A stretch of 64,000 bases of DNA from Oxytricha trifallax (Eukaryota > Ciliophora > Spirotrichea > Sporadotrichida > Oxytrichidae), in assembly GCA_000711775.1 (NCBI GenBank), contig ARYC01000202.1, positions 113,885-177,884 on the forward strand. Direction: 5' to 3'. Shown here in pieces: positions 1 through 13,387 of this stretch. A model generated the notes under the pieces. That model had not been told where the DNA came from. It did not search any database and saw only the letters and a program-made list of their open reading frames with translations. Position 1 is the first letter of the stretch. Each line of letters starts with the position of its first letter. Both the position numbers and the translations under genes were made by a program.

Positions 1-843
1 AATTCTTTGTATGTTGAACGCATGTGGCGCTCACTAAAAATGAATTGTTATCAAATTAAATCATCTTTCAACTATGCGAAAGTTCAGTAGCATGCCAACT
101 CATTTGTGCTAAAACGTAAACTTATTAGAAAAAGAATGCTATATGACTTTATGTTGAAAGCTACCTATGAATACTATAGAGATAAATACAATGAATTTCT
201 TTTAGAATCACAGTTTGATGAATCTTTATGCCCAAGTATTTATAAAATTGATGAAATTATGTTGAACTTGCAAAGTTAAAAAAGAAATGGTTCTTTTAGC
301 AGAAAGACAAGTAAAACCTCAAAAATGCATTTTAATTGGAACTTTTTTATTAATATTGATCTTGAAGATTTAAAACCCTGCAAAGAAGATGATGTATTTG
401 ATAGAAACTTTTTGAAATACTACGAGATAGGGATGAGTCAAAACAAAGTAGACAAGTGGGTATCAAAGAAATATCAAAAAGTAAGTTTTAGACACAGATT
501 CAACTCTAGAGAAAATTGGGTGCCAGTCTGGCCTTAATTCGACTAATTAGTAAATCCAGAAGAAGAGGAAGAAAAAGCTGCAAATAAAACAGATCATACA
601 TATGACGATGTAGACCTGTGCTGTCTACGAAGGACCAAAGGCGAGAGAGATTACTACAGAGCTCTTAAACTACAGTGGTATGAAGGGCAACTTAACATGT
701 ATTTGTATGAGCATTCAGAGCAAAGTATGGACATGTGGCACAGAGACCAAATCAAATACAATACTAAGAAGTTCAATGCTGATATTGACCTACTGGACCT
801 TGAACTTTCAGAGGAAATATCTCCTGGATAAGATGAAATGTGA
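1..843 (+). CDS. Unknown protein, 5' end outside window, IES-free
   Basis: An open frame enters at base 1 and runs 280 codons to TGA at 841-843, with in-frame TAA/TAG codons read as glutamine. The N-terminal visible part is basic and aromatic-rich (motif YVERMWRSLK near the window edge). A middle stretch contains WVSKKYQK and NWVPVWPQF, followed by a run of glutamates (about residues 187-191) and an acidic C-terminus. I see no signal peptide, membrane helix or catalytic motif and recognise no family. It precedes the tandem gene family on the same strand and, like it, is uninterrupted. Start and full length are unknown. Confidence 0.75.
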
Positions 844-1210
844 TCAATTCAAAGTCAAATTAAAGTTAAAATTAATTAATTTAAAATTGCTTTTGAAATT
901 CTCTAGTGACCATTCACTAAAATTTATTGCATATTCTTTTTAATAATTAATTTATTTATATTTTATGTAAAATATTAAAGTAAATATAAACTAATAAAAT
1001 ATCAAGAATGTCTTTAATGATAACTATTATTAAAGTGAATTTATATAGATTCATTGAAAGTTATTTGATATTGAATTAAATTAAGATCTTTAATAAAGTT
1101 AATAATAGTATCTTTATTAAACTTTTAACTATTTAAGTTTTAAATATTTGAGATTTCCTTTTAATGAGACTCTTTGAGCATTTTCATAATTTTCTTTGTA
1201 ATAATTATAA
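844..1210. other. AT-rich intergenic spacer
   Basis: Mostly A/T with runs of ATTAAA-like words. No frame or structured RNA is visible. Confidence 0.6.
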
Positions 1211-2650
1211 ATGTAAAACAGTATTCCTGATTTTTTCCCCTATCCAAAGCAGGAGCATGTGGTTAGCCAATAATCAGTATATAGATCCACAAGAATAAAG
1301 CAAGCGCCCATCGAAGATCTAAAACCCTTAATAGAACCAAAGCCAATTTTAGTAGTAGATCCACCTAAATTCTTAGTGGGAAGGGCAGAGAGGCTTATAA
1401 ACAAGGCAAGGAAGCTGTAATCCCTAAACTAAACGATATATCATGCCGTGCAGAGAGTTACAGATCATATTTTCACTAATACTCAGAGTATACTATCAAC
1501 ACTGGAATAGAAAGTTCTGGAAGCCAATCAAGAAGATTGTAATTCTAAATTTGATATTGAAGGTTATTGTCTAAATAACTTAGAGAAAATGGAGAAGCAT
1601 GAAGAATAGGTCAAAGATATACTGAATAGTATGACTCATATTCAGTAATTAAAAGTTGAGACTTTTTCAGTCTCTAGCAAGATAGATGTTATGCTGAGGA
1701 GTTTTGAACTTGAGAGAGAGTCTCAACATGTACATACTAAAATTTTGAATTATCTCACTCCTAGTACAGTAGTTCTTTAAAATCATTAAATCACAGAGAT
1801 AGTAAAATTTGAGTAGGACTAAAAAGGTAAATTCTAAATGAGGACTCTTTGTGATATCCAGAGTGTAGTCAACACGGTACTAATTCATTAAGATAGAGTT
1901 TTTATGGACAACGATGTTTATGATATAAAATCTTACAGTCATATTTAAAGTATTGAGCCTGAAGACGTTACTGGAGGATTGACTCTTAATGAAGAGTATG
2001 TTTTATTGGGGCACTAGCATTATGGAAGTTTCTAGATTTTGAAATGGAATGGGTAGACGTATCATACTATATCAGTTGGAAGGATTAACTTTTAAAAAGC
2101 AGAATTTATCTAAAAGCCTTCTCATTTCTTTTAGCACAGCCCATATGAAGATAAACCACTTACAGTTTACTATCTATTTGGAAATACTTGTCTAAATTAA
2201 GCTGAAATAGACTTAGAAAGAGTAACGAATTCAAATAGGAGAGTTTTATTCAGAAAATCCAAAAACGATCCCATTTACGATTATAAATTTTTGGATTATC
2301 GATCTATTATGACCATGAATCAGACTTCTTTCCACATTGTACACATAGATACTTTGCAATATCTTTAGCACATCAAACTAAATAATGGTCCCTAACATAT
2401 TATGATTATACCTAAAAGTTTTAGGCAAAGAGAGTTCCCCATTATCCTTAAGCAAGGAGAGGACAATGAACTGTAAATAATTGAGGTTAGGAATGAGTAA
2501 ATATACAAAGAAAGAACTCTGAGTGGGCATGAAGGTTAATGCATACTGGGACAAATTAAAATTGAAAATAAGAAATATAAAGATGGGGAGTACTTGCTAG
2601 CTGTAAATTCACAAAATGTAATGGAAATTATCTAAATGCATTTTAATTGA
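1211..2650 (+). CDS. Tandem-family paralog 1 (479 aa)
   Basis: Single frame from ATG 1211 to TGA 2648-2650, using TAA/TAG as Gln. This is the shortest family member. The N-terminus (about 1-80) is proline/lysine-rich. Residues about 85-220 are charged and look alpha-helical. From about residue 225 the shared C-terminal domain begins. The first motif is degenerate here (QDRVFMDNDVY in place of the usual ICDD), and the second is GHQHYGSFQILKWNGQTY. The rest alternates short hydrophobic strands and polar turns, as expected of a beta-rich, possibly propeller-like fold, but I cannot assign it to WD40. An in-frame-looking ATG at 1257 is in another frame and is not used. No IES or intron is seen. 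Confidence 0.85.
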
Positions 2651-2796
2651 ACTAAAATTAATAGTTATTAAAATAATTAATTTATTATAATAATTATGAT
2701 TAAAATTAAATCTTCTAATTTAAAAATTTAAACTATCATATATTAATTTGTTTTATTAATACCAAATATAAAATTGTTTTCTATTTTAAAATAATT

Positions 2797-4914
2797 ATGA
2801 ATAACAACCTTGGCATCCAGTATTGCAAAGATGAATTTGCCCAAAGACTAAAACATTGGGAGGATTATACTGCTGATCTAACAGAAAACCCTCAGTAAAC
2901 AAGCACCCTAAAACCCGTTTAATTACCAAACAATTTAATCTAGACATCTAATTTGATAAAAACCCAACAGCAGCAACCCCCTATCTTGAAATTCGGAAAT
3001 AACATAAACTTTAATACTATAAGTAATAAAAACTTGAGCATTCAAATTTCATAAGAGAATCCTGGCTTGACTTTACCTAGGCCAAATTTGTCTAAGTCAG
3101 AAAAGAAAAAGCTTAAAATTGGTGTTATTTAAGAGTATAATCAAGGACTTTACAATTAAAACCATCAGGGCAATGGTATACTGAATTCCAATACTAATAA
3201 TTAAAATTAATTTGAACAGTAGGATGGATCATCAGATTAATTAATAGTTGATTCTATGAGAAATAGCTCATATTCAGGTATAAATAACTCAGAGAATTTA
3301 GATAAAATAAAAAGTGAGTTGGAGTAACTTGCAAGTGCAAATTTCAAGCAGCAAGCAGTCAAAGCTGAGCCAACAATTAAGTAATCGAACTTTCAAGAGA
3401 AAACAGTATAGATGCCTAAAATGTTTAAGCCAATTAATTAAGTGATTAAGAGATCAAACTCTACTATGATGGAATAGCCAAGCTTTAATCAGAAGCAAAG
3501 TAAATCAGCTTCATCTAACAACATGAAAACTTAAATTAAATGTTAGGGTATACCTCAAAAGATTGAATCAATAATCTAACAGAACAACATGCCAGTCCCA
3601 TAGCTAGTTATTTTTGCTTAAAATTTGCTAGTTTAAGCCGAGAAACTTAAATCTATAGTCGATCAAAGAATAAATCCCAAAGTGAATTCTTTTTTACAAG
3701 AGAGTGATTATACAACTAAAAACATCCTCAGAGGTTTGGAATCAAAGATGATGAGGTGCTTTTCAGGAAACTAAGGACAAGATGATATAAAAAACATCGC
3801 TTATGTTCAATAGGAAGTACTTGACTATGAAATGAAATAAATGCAAAATATGCAAGCAATTCAAGATTAACTTAACATCTTCCAAGGTGCGCTAGATACA
3901 ATTGACCGATTAAAGTTTCCTAAAATTAATATCACGATTGATGTTGAGTTAAGAAATAAAACTTTACTATAAAACTTTGGATCATACGATAATTTATACA
4001 GTTAACTCTCAGAAGACATAATAGTAATGTAAAATACTAACGACAATAGAATAGATCTTTTGAAAATTACAGACAACTTTAAGGGTGGTTTCTCAAAATA
4101 ACTTCTATTCTCGAATCAAATCGAAGTTGAGTATATCTTTTTGCATCAGAGCAGAGTAATTATCAATCATTGTGCTTATGACTTGAAGACTGGAAACTTA
4201 CTGTTCTAATTCACACATCCAAATGCTATCGTAGGAGGTGTAGAATTTAACATGCATAGCTTGTTTTTGTCGCATGACGTTTATGGAAAAATTTCATTAT
4301 GGGATTGGGAGAATCAGACTTACAACCTAAAGAAAACCTTTAATTTAAACAGGAAGACTAAAGAAAAAGCAACTACCATGTTACAAATAAACCCTTTTAA
4401 TGAGAACTAATTTTTCGGAGTTTAGAATAAAAGCTCGCTCTATGAACTCCAATTTGATTACAATGACTCAAATAAATGCCGATCTCATAGAATCTGTGGA
4501 ATGAATGTAAAAACTTAGATAATAGATTACAGAATAGTGAGTTCTTAGCATATCCTGACTTTATTCACTAACTCCCTTAGTTTAGATGACTACCAGTCTA
4601 CAACAAGTTTACAAGTAATCAACCTAACTTAAGTAATGAGTAAAATTATTCTACCTTCAGGTTTTAACATTGAATCTTTCCCTATAGCTTTAATACAGTC
4701 AGGCCCAAATTAAGCATTACAAGCTTTTGATTTGATTAAAGTAGGTTTCTCTCCCAAATTGATAAACTTCTAAAATGTTAAAATGCTGGGATAGATACAA
4801 ACAACTACAAACCCTACTACAGGAAACATGAACCATGGAGAAAATAAGTGTGTGGTGGTTGGGTATGATGAGACGTAGAAAAGCACTTAATTGTATCAAA
4901 TTTATCAAAGCTGA
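2797..4914 (+). CDS. Tandem-family paralog 2 (705 aa)
   Basis: Open from ATG 2797 to TGA 4912-4914. The first ~290 residues are Q/N/S-rich and low complexity. About 290-430 looks helical, with regularly spaced leucines and isoleucines. The C-terminal domain starts near residue 445 with the motif QSRVIINHCAYDL, in which the usual CDD is lost, and then SHDVYGKISLWDWENQTY. The C-terminus shows a VVVGYDETQ segment that has counterparts in other paralogs, such as VVGFDQTQ in the 15.6 kb gene. It lies 146 bp downstream of paralog 1 on the same strand. No interruptions. Confidence 0.85.
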
Positions 4915-5547
4915 CAAAATATTTAAACCTTAATTCGCATAATTAGTTCTCAATAGTAATGTAAAAGAATTAAAATTCATTTTTATTTTAATTTGTAATT
5001 TGTAATTTTGAATATTTAAACATAGATTTATTTATATTTAAGTAACAGCAAAACTTATAGTTTATAATTATTGCAAGAATTATAATTTTATTAAAATAAT
5101 GCAAATAAAATTAATAACCTTTCTAAGTCTCATTCTATTATGATTAAAATTCTTTTACTTAATTGATTAAAATTATTAAAAGGCAGTTCTTACAGTCTAA
5201 ATATATCAACAACTGTTTTCTTTAATTTATTTATTCTCTTTTTGTAATTCATTATAAATTCTCTTATAATCGTTCCTAAGCTTTGTGATCCTAAAATGGC
5301 AAAAATTTAGATGGTATAAGTTAAACCCTCTTATATATAATTTATTAAATTATAGATAGAATTACTTAATTCCTATATTCTTGTTGATATTTTCCTACCA
5401 TAAATCATTAAAACCCAATTAAATAATTTCGTTTGCTTAAATATTCAATATTAAAAATTAATTTAAATAATTTACTAACAAGCACTATTTTTGTTTATAA
5501 TTTTACATTTTGGGTTTATTATAACAATAATATTTTAATTTGTAAAT
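4915..5547. other. AT-rich intergenic spacer
   Basis: About 630 bp of A/T-rich DNA between two same-strand paralogs. No coding frame, RNA gene or repeat recognised. Confidence 0.6.
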
Positions 5548-7353
5548 ATGTCTGGATCTTTTTGGGATGAAATGACAAGGGATTTAAATGCCCTTTCTCA
5601 AGCTGCAGCAGCATCAGTAAACACCATCAATACCACTAATACCAACAACCTTAATAACATCAGAAACGGCGGTTAGCATCCACAGCAGATTTAAGTTATT
5701 AATACCAATAAATAAAAGAAGTAGTTGTAGCAACCAGGAAATGATATATCTATACCACCAGTCAATACAAGTTCTATATTCAGAGAATTAGCCCAGGAAA
5801 GTAATGGTAATTTGGGCAGGAAAAAGATTATCACCAAAACTTAGCAAGAACCAATGTCAAATGTTAAGTATGAAAGTAATGACCATTAAAGCATGAATAG
5901 TGTAGCTAGTATAAATACAATGAATGGGTGTAGTAGCGTTGTTATTCATTAACCACAAGGCAATCTCAAAAACGAGGGTAGTGTATCTTAAAACATGAGT
6001 GCTTTGAAAAATGAACCTAATGCCAATAATAGTCTCGTCATTCCTTAAAATGCAGCTGTCAAGTAAAAGTTAGACTTGCAAGTTATCAATCTTGCAACCA
6101 TGCTGGTCTCTGATTGCTCCAAAATTTTAGAAATATTACGTGAAGCAATACCAAGAGTAGAGAATTTCTTGTCAGACTGCCAGACACAGGCTAAGAGAGT
6201 GGTCTCAGACATAGAACTTAAAATTGTAAAATTACAAACTGATAATGCAAGCAACTACTATCAAAACTAAAACACTTCCTAAAAGAACTATGAACAGATT
6301 AAATCTATGAGGGAGCAAGTAATGGAGCTATATGAAAACGTAAATGTACTAAACAGAGTTAGCATTAGTCATAGAGAAAGCTATGTTGATCAAAACTTTT
6401 CAGTAAGAAAGAAGGAAGTAGAGGGATGCGCATAAGTTTATGAAAAGATACTCTAGCAGTTGCCTGGATTATAGGATACTTACGCTTTGAAAGTTGCAGA
6501 TAAGAACGAAGTTGATATTGTTAGAATAGAGAAAGTTATTGATTCAGAGCTCTTCACTAAATTATTCACGATAAGAGATTAAAAGATCAAGTTTTGTATT
6601 TAGCACGGAGATAGGATTTTATGCAATGAAAAAGCATACTCCCTAAATACCTTTTAATTCCTGTGTGATGTCATATGGTAACAAACAAATACAGAAGCGA
6701 TTGCAATGACAGACGATCAAGTGATTATGAGTCACGATGGCTATGTTATGATGAGTCATTGGAAATGGGATGGTGTCTAGTATAAATACACTAAGAGAAA
6801 GATCTTTCAAAATAGAAAGCCAGAATGGACTGCTCGTTTACTTAAGAAAAATCCGTTTGTTGATGATTTTAGTTTTTATGTACACTATGAGGATTAGCTT
6901 CAACAGATCTTTATTGATAGAATAAGCTTTTGCAGTTCCAGAATGTAACTGATAACATAAAGAGTACCAAACTTGCTTGATTATTATTTCACAAATTAAG
7001 ACTCAATTGTATTGTACTGCAGACATGGAATCCAAACCTATGACTTAAAACTGAAGCAATTTAAACTTACAATGACCTCTCAAGATTACAAATTAAACAT
7101 GATTGTGCCAATAAATTTTGATATGAGAGACTTGCCCGTAGTCATTGTTAATAATAAGGATGTTTATGAGACAGTAGATGTGTTGCGAAGAGTATCTAAA
7201 ATGGTGGTGAGAGGGATGGACAGCAATAGTGTGATTATTGGGTAGAATACAAGGGCTGCTAGTTACTCAGAGGAGAGACAGACATATGCTCTTGGATTTG
7301 TGCAAGGCGATGGTAATCCTAAGCTTGTGCAGTTTATTATTAAGCTTAATTGA
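5548..7353 (+). CDS. Tandem-family paralog 3 (601 aa)
   Basis: Open from ATG 5548 to TGA 7351-7353. Low-complexity N-terminus (about 1-170, N/S/Q/T-rich with a short Ala run). A helical middle (about 175-330) contains regularly spaced hydrophobics. The C-terminal family domain begins near residue 354 with GDRILCNEKAYSL, followed by SHDGYVMMSHWKWDGVQY. Here the usual SIWxW has become SHWKW. Third + strand member in a row. No signal peptide or membrane span, so a soluble protein is expected. No IES seen. Confidence 0.87.
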
Positions 7354-8664
7354 CTATAAAAGAAATTAATGACTACTATTTTATTAAAATGAAACAAAAA
7401 TTAACTTAAAATTGATTGGAATTAAAAATATTCATATTATTTATTAAAATATATCAGAATTTTCCATTTTTTATTTCTTTTATTCCTAAAGTGCTATAAA
7501 TTACTATATTGATTTTGATTTAGCAATTAGTGGTTCCTTTAATTAGAATTCAAACAATTTAAATTACAATGTTAGATGTTGAATAAATTAATGTATACTA
7601 TCATACTTTAATTCTTACAGGAAGAACAGTATAAATCAGAAATTTAAAGTATTTTCTATTAAAATAATTCATATAGATTCATAATAACTTGCTTTTAATC
7701 TAAATAGTGAAATATTTTATGTTTGCGATTATATGTGCTTAAAAATAGTATTTATATTTAATCTCCATTAAAAAGATTTTTAAAAAAAAACTCTTTTTTT
7801 TAAATTAAAAATCATCAATAGCCTAAAATTTATAATTTCCAACAATGTAAAATTATTTTAACATTATGCCTTATTCATCTTATTTAATTTAATTTAAAAA
7901 AATTAAATATGTTGATAACCCTTTAGATTTCTTTAAAATTTTCTATTATATAAATCTTTATCATTGCTATAATATAAAACCTAATGAGTTGAATAAATAA
8001 AATGGGAATTAGTTTCTAAACTTGCGAACTTTTTATTTTTATATTTGTTATCAAATTGTGATATAAATGTATTATATACTAATCAGAGAATTAAAATATA
8101 TTAATCCTCAAAATTTAAGTTAATTTTAATATAAAAAACCATTCTATCTTCTTATAAATTGATAATATTAAGGATATGCATATTCTAATTGATTTTATAA
8201 ACATATATTATTTATTTAATTAAACATTCTTAATATATCAAAAAATAAATCAAAAAGTTAATATTTGTATATATCTCTTTTAATATTGAATCATATAATA
8301 ATTGTGAAATAAAAATTGAAAAAAAATAGTATAATATTTATTTCATGACTATAAATTAATTTTAAATAACTTTAAATGCAAATAAAATTCATTATTATCA
8401 CTTATGTTAATTTAAAAGAATAGCATTATTCTCTTATAATTATCTAAGTGTAATTCAACTGTAATAAAAACCAATAAATCTGCATGATTCTTATTTTATC
8501 TATATTTCTATATAATAGTTATATAAATTAACTATGTAAATTAACTATATATTTAAAAGAAATTATTGACGCTATAAATCATCAACATTTTAAGATTGAA
8601 TTTCAATATTTAATTAAAATAACTTAATATTATATTGTTATAATTATCATGCTAATCTATTATC
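7354..8664. other. 1.3-kb AT-rich non-coding stretch
   Basis: Extremely A/T-rich with poly-A/poly-T runs (for example near 7770-7800) and no frame that looks coding on either strand. It lies between the ends of two convergent paralogs, so it is downstream flank for both. Nothing else recognised. Confidence 0.6.
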
Positions 8665-10692
8665 TCATTATTAATCACGGGTTATCTTGTAGATATTAAC
8701 CTTCCTATTAAAGCTTTCAATGCCTCCATTCCCTCTATCAATCCCCATAACGATTCTACTTTCATCCTCAGGTGCACCTTCAATCACTCCGATAATCTCC
8801 ACTGATGGGTCCATTCCATAGATTTTACCTTTAATTCCTTAGTCATTCAAGTCAATTAACACAAATTCTTTTGCTTCATTTTAGCTAATGATATAAGGGG
8901 AGTAGTCCAAGCTGAATCTTGGTGCCAAAATCAAGTATTCTAAGTTGCATCTTTAAATTATCTGTATTTGCCTTTCTTGGGTGAGATCGAAGAGAGAAAC
9001 ACCTAATTTAGAGTAGAAAAGCAAAGTCTTTGAGTTTACGAAGGTATAGTCCTTGATATGAGCAACTTTAATGTAATGCTTTTCATGCTTAGAATGCACA
9101 AAATTATCGAAATCAACGTCAATTATAGAAATGACATGGTCTTTAGTTACATAGGCAATTGATGTTGGAGTTCTCAAAGTAAATTTCTTTAAATTCATTA
9201 TAACACATTCCTTTATTTTGGAGAACGTTATTTTTACAAGGTGTGTATCATATCTCTTACCTTGCCATTTCCAAAGTGAAAGTTTTCCATAGCCATCGTG
9301 GCTTAGCACTATAAAATCAGTCTCATTATAAGTAATACATCCTGTTGTTGGAAACTTTGGCAAATATAAGTCATCTTATATCAAAGAAAAATCCAAGGCT
9401 GAGTAGACTCTCTTATCACAGATTATTCTATCTTAATGAAGAGCAACAAAAAATACACTCTCAGCAGAAAACACTGATTAACTTAAACACTCTCCATTTT
9501 CATACTTGAAGTCAATGATTTCTGTTCTATCCATATTATCTCTTTTTAATGCAAATAAATTGTCATTTAGCTAAGATAGAAGTTTTTCGTAACATTACAA
9601 TTGAGTTGGATAAACCTGAGCTGTATAGGTGACTTGAAGATCGACTTAAACCTTTTGAATTTTGAATTGGCTTATTGATTCTAAGAATGAGTTGAATTAA
9701 TTAATCTAAGCTTTAATAATACCTAGATTTTTCATTTAAGTTTTTATAAACTCATTTATTTATTTTTCTACTTCAATATTGCCAAATTGAGAGGAAAAGC
9801 TACTTTGCTTCTGTTCAATTGAACTTATCATGTTTTTAGCTGTAATATCTGTCTCTTTAATGAACCCAGTAATTTTGGGTACAAGCCTATCATAGTTTTG
9901 AGATAAATTTTGATTCTCTCTGACTATTTAATGAGCGTTTGATATCAACTTTTTAAACTAAAGCTCTTTGGGCTCGTTTGGGTCCATTGTTTGATTGTTA
10001 AGAAATGTTGCTTCAAATTTCGTTGGTACTTTTTACAGTGCATACTTGCCACTCTCAGTTTTAATCCACTCTGTTCTTACTTGAGTATTCATTATAGGAA
10101 TTTCTGAACCCATTCCATCATAGTTATTCATGATTGAGTGTTCATTTTTAATACATCTTCTCTTATTTTAAGTGTTTTCTAAAAAGCTACCTTCATTCTT
10201 AATAGCCACTCTATTTTATTTCATGTTTACCATGCATCTTCCCCTAGTCTTTCTAAATTTATTTGCTCTCCCAGTTTATGTACAAATCGTGTTCACTGTA
10301 TCTTCATCTTATAACCCTATAATTTTCTCAACAGAATTGCATTAGTCTAATTGAGTATGTTCCTATATAAGTGAGTTATCTCTTCCTGTATCTAAATATG
10401 AAGCATCTTCTAATTCTCTTTTGAGTTTACTAAACATTTTATCGTTACGAGATCTTGTCTAAATTTTTATAGGCAACTTCTTAACTTAATTGAATTCTCT
10501 CAGACCTAGCAAATCTTCTTGAGTTTTATTCTTTTTTTTCTTTAAAATTTCATTATCATTACCCAGCTAATTTGAGTTTTCTTTGTTTTCTGATGAATTG
10601 ACATCTTGTGATGGAAAATCTATGCTTTTTATCATTTTATCCCATAATGCAAGTTGATCATTCAAATCATTTTAATGGTGCTCTGATTCCAT
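8665..10692 (-). CDS. Tandem-family paralog 4 (675 aa)
   Basis: Minus-strand frame from ATG 10692 to TGA 8667-8665. The N-terminus has a lysine cluster (about residues 45-50, KKKKNK) and further basic tracts, followed by a long helical-looking region (about 230-400). The C-terminal domain starts near residue 422 with the well-kept motif QDRIICDKRVYS, then SHDGYGKLSLWKWQGKRY, one of the best matches to the family pattern. Near the end DQGIKGKIYG matches the G[FYI][KE]G[KNE] element seen in other members. It is divergently transcribed from paralog 5 across 179 bp, so both promoters must lie in that interval. Uninterrupted. Confidence 0.87.
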
Positions 10693-10871
10693 TTATTATT
10701 TTTTCCTGGCTTGATTCTTAATTTATTTTAACCCAAGTATTTTTTTTATTTTAACAATAGCAAATATCCAAAGACCCAAATATTTATTTGTTTAGTTTTT
10801 CTTTACTTCACACTTTCCTTTTAAATAATAATAATTTTATTGATAAAAATTTACTCAAATTTAGGCTTATA
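10693..10871. promoter_or_regulatory. Shared divergent upstream region of paralogs 4 and 5
   Basis: The 179-bp gap between two divergently oriented start codons must hold both promoters. It contains a T-rich tract near 10741-10755. No defined element could be recognised. Confidence 0.4.
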
Positions 10872-12944
10872 ATGAAACACTTCAACGGAACTCCTTTCTT
10901 AAAAAACATATAAAAATAATAAGAGCAATAAAGTCATAAAAAGAGAGGTAGACCCAAGAAAATCCTTCATGTTGAAAATTTATAGGCAAAAATTAAAGAA
11001 AATAATGTTACCATTTATGATAAGTTGATGTAATAGTAAAATATTCAAGAAAATGATGCCAAAAATAATTTAATCACTCAAAATAATGGCTCAAGCTTTT
11101 CGTATAAGAAAAATGATGAATAAGAGTAAGTGAATGAATTTGATAAAGAGTATCAAATGGAATTCGAGAGAAACAATATTAATCCAGAGGAGTTTAATAA
11201 ATTTTAAGAAGAATGCAATGTATTTAATTTAGAAACCCTGACTGGATCCCAATCTAAAAACCAACTAAATTCAGATAATTTTCTAACTTAGGTTAAAGTA
11301 ATTCCAACGAAAATGTCTAATAATTTTAGCACAGAATAAGGAATCTAAAAACCAAGCACTCAAAAGAATTAAAAGAAAGTATTATCAAAATCTATTGAAT
11401 CTATGTAAAACACTACAGTTAGCGATAGCATTTTGGATAATATACTGAAAAACTAAAGTCTACCCAAAAATTCATTTGAAAGAGCAAAACTTGTACTTCA
11501 AAATTGCAAATAGCTTAACTAAAAACTTGATAAAGTAAAATTAAAAGTGACAGATCTCATAAATTCAATCGATACTTCAGCAAGAAATATTATTCAGAAT
11601 ATGCAGCTTAAGTATCAAAAATTGAAAAATTAGCAGTAAAATTAATCTATAGACTTGTGGAATAATGGAGAAAGTTCAATAGTAACTTAATCTGCTCATG
11701 AAAACAATAAAATAAAAGGATCAATGCATGAATTTGATTAAAACTTAAACACTATGCTTAGCTCTCTTGAAAGATATGACCAATGCTTAGAGTAAATTCA
11801 GCTACTGAGGAAGTTCAAGTTTGAAGTAAATGTCAATATTGAAGCCAGTTTTAAAGAAATTGAGATGGACTAAAACATCAAATACTATAACAAAATTGTG
11901 TCTTAAGTTACAGAAAACATTTACGCTCTTCAGAGTTTTGAGAATTAGACTATTGATTTAGTTAAATTCAATTATAACAATAACAGAAAATTCTCAAGTG
12001 AAGTGATAAAAACTTTCAAGCTCAATAAACACACGTATTCTACTATCACATAACATGGTGATAGGTATATATGTGATGATATAGTATTTCCATTTGACTC
12101 TAGCAAACCTGCACTGAAATTCGACCAAGAAGATCCTGTCACAGGTGCTGTAGTTCTTACTGATTAGATAATTTGTCTTGGTCATTAGTATTTTATGACA
12201 TTTACTCTCTAAAAATGGAATGGTAATTCATACGAAAGAATTTATCGAGGGTAGAATACCAAATAACAAAGTTAAAGGTACTTGAAAACGCATAACTTAC
12301 AATTAAACAAGTTTAGGACGGATATACTTTAAGTAGTTGGTCAATTTGGAAGTAATTTAATATACCTGTTAAACTTCAATGCTAAAGATCTTCATAACCC
12401 TGATAAAGTAGATAAAGTGCGTCTTTATTAAAAGTAGAGAGATATTTTAGATTTTAGAATAGTGAACGAGAGAACAATAGTAGTTCTTAATGAAAAAGAT
12501 ATTGAAATTGTAGAGATTAGGCATCCTGCAGGTTAAATACACACTACTTTTTAGCCCAAAGTTATTTAACCACATTTAATACTGCATCCCCAGTTTGATA
12601 GTGAAAACAAGTAGATCATTATAGGGAAGAACAGATTTGGCAGCTATGAGTTTTTGGATGTTACAAACAATGGAATAAAAGCTAAAATTGCCAATAGTGG
12701 CCCTAAAGGATATACTTAGACTCCATCAAACTCGAACAATAATATGCTTTAAAAGTCAGTTAATAAACCAAGTAAAGCTTAGAAAATGTAAATGTAGAAA
12801 GAAGGTGAAGAAATGGTCATGGACGAGATGCTTGGGTAAATAGTAATAAAGGATGAAAACAATCAATGCGAGGACATATTGATGCTTATGAATGGGGCAA
12901 ACAATACACTCAAAACAAAATTAATCAAACTGGTTGTTGAATGA
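10872..12944 (+). CDS. Tandem-family paralog 5 with AT-hook (690 aa)
   Basis: Open from ATG 10872 to TGA 12942-12944. Residues 23-30 read KKRGRPKK, a textbook AT-hook core (RGRP flanked by lysines), which predicts minor-groove binding to AT-rich DNA. A Q/N-rich segment follows, then a helical region (about 195-370). The family domain begins near residue 395 with GDRYICDDIVF, then GHQYFMTFTLQKWNGNSY (SIWxW replaced by TLQKW). The C-terminus adds a Met/Gln/Glu-rich segment after the domain. Divergent from paralog 4. DNA binding by the hook is known family behaviour; binding to the host's own AT-rich germline DNA is inference. Confidence 0.87.
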
Positions 12945-13387
12945 TAAAACTAAGTTTAAAACTCAAATTCTTAATTCTTAATAGAAGTAAATAAATTTAA
13001 TAAAAAAATTTAAATAATCATTTAAAATAATCACTGCTATAATAGAATTATTATATAAAAATAAATATTTAATTAGTATTTCAAAGGAGTTTTTGGTTTT
13101 ATAAGAAAATCAATTTTATTTAATATTTAATATAAAAATATAAAGTAAAATTTTGAGGAAAAAGGTGATAAATAATAAATATATAAATTAGTTAAATCAA
13201 AGATTAAGCATATATCCTATTTTAATTAATCAAATTTTATAATTGATTTGTTGTATGTAACATTAAATATTTGCACATGATTTCTAATAATTTGCCCTTT
13301 ACTAATTTGATGTACAATTAGTATATATTATGCGAGTAATTTATTAATTAGTATAATTTATTTTCTAGTATTCACCAATTTTTGAAA
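12945..13387. other. AT-rich intergenic spacer
   Basis: About 440 bp of A/T-rich sequence between two + strand paralogs. No frame or RNA gene recognised. Confidence 0.6.

Noticed and set aside
1257-1259. ATG upstream of paralog 1 coding
   Set aside because: Its frame meets a TGA at about 1620. The frame from ATG 1211 is open for 479 codons.
1211-2650. Calling the family WD40 proteins because of SIWxW
   Set aside because: The tryptophan motif occurs once per protein at a fixed place, with no repeated GH..WD periodicity that I can see. A propeller is possible but unproven.
8953-9363. Treating standard-code ORFs in the first 25 kb as separate short genes
   Set aside because: They are fragments of long frames once TAA/TAG are read as Gln; paralog 4 covers this one.
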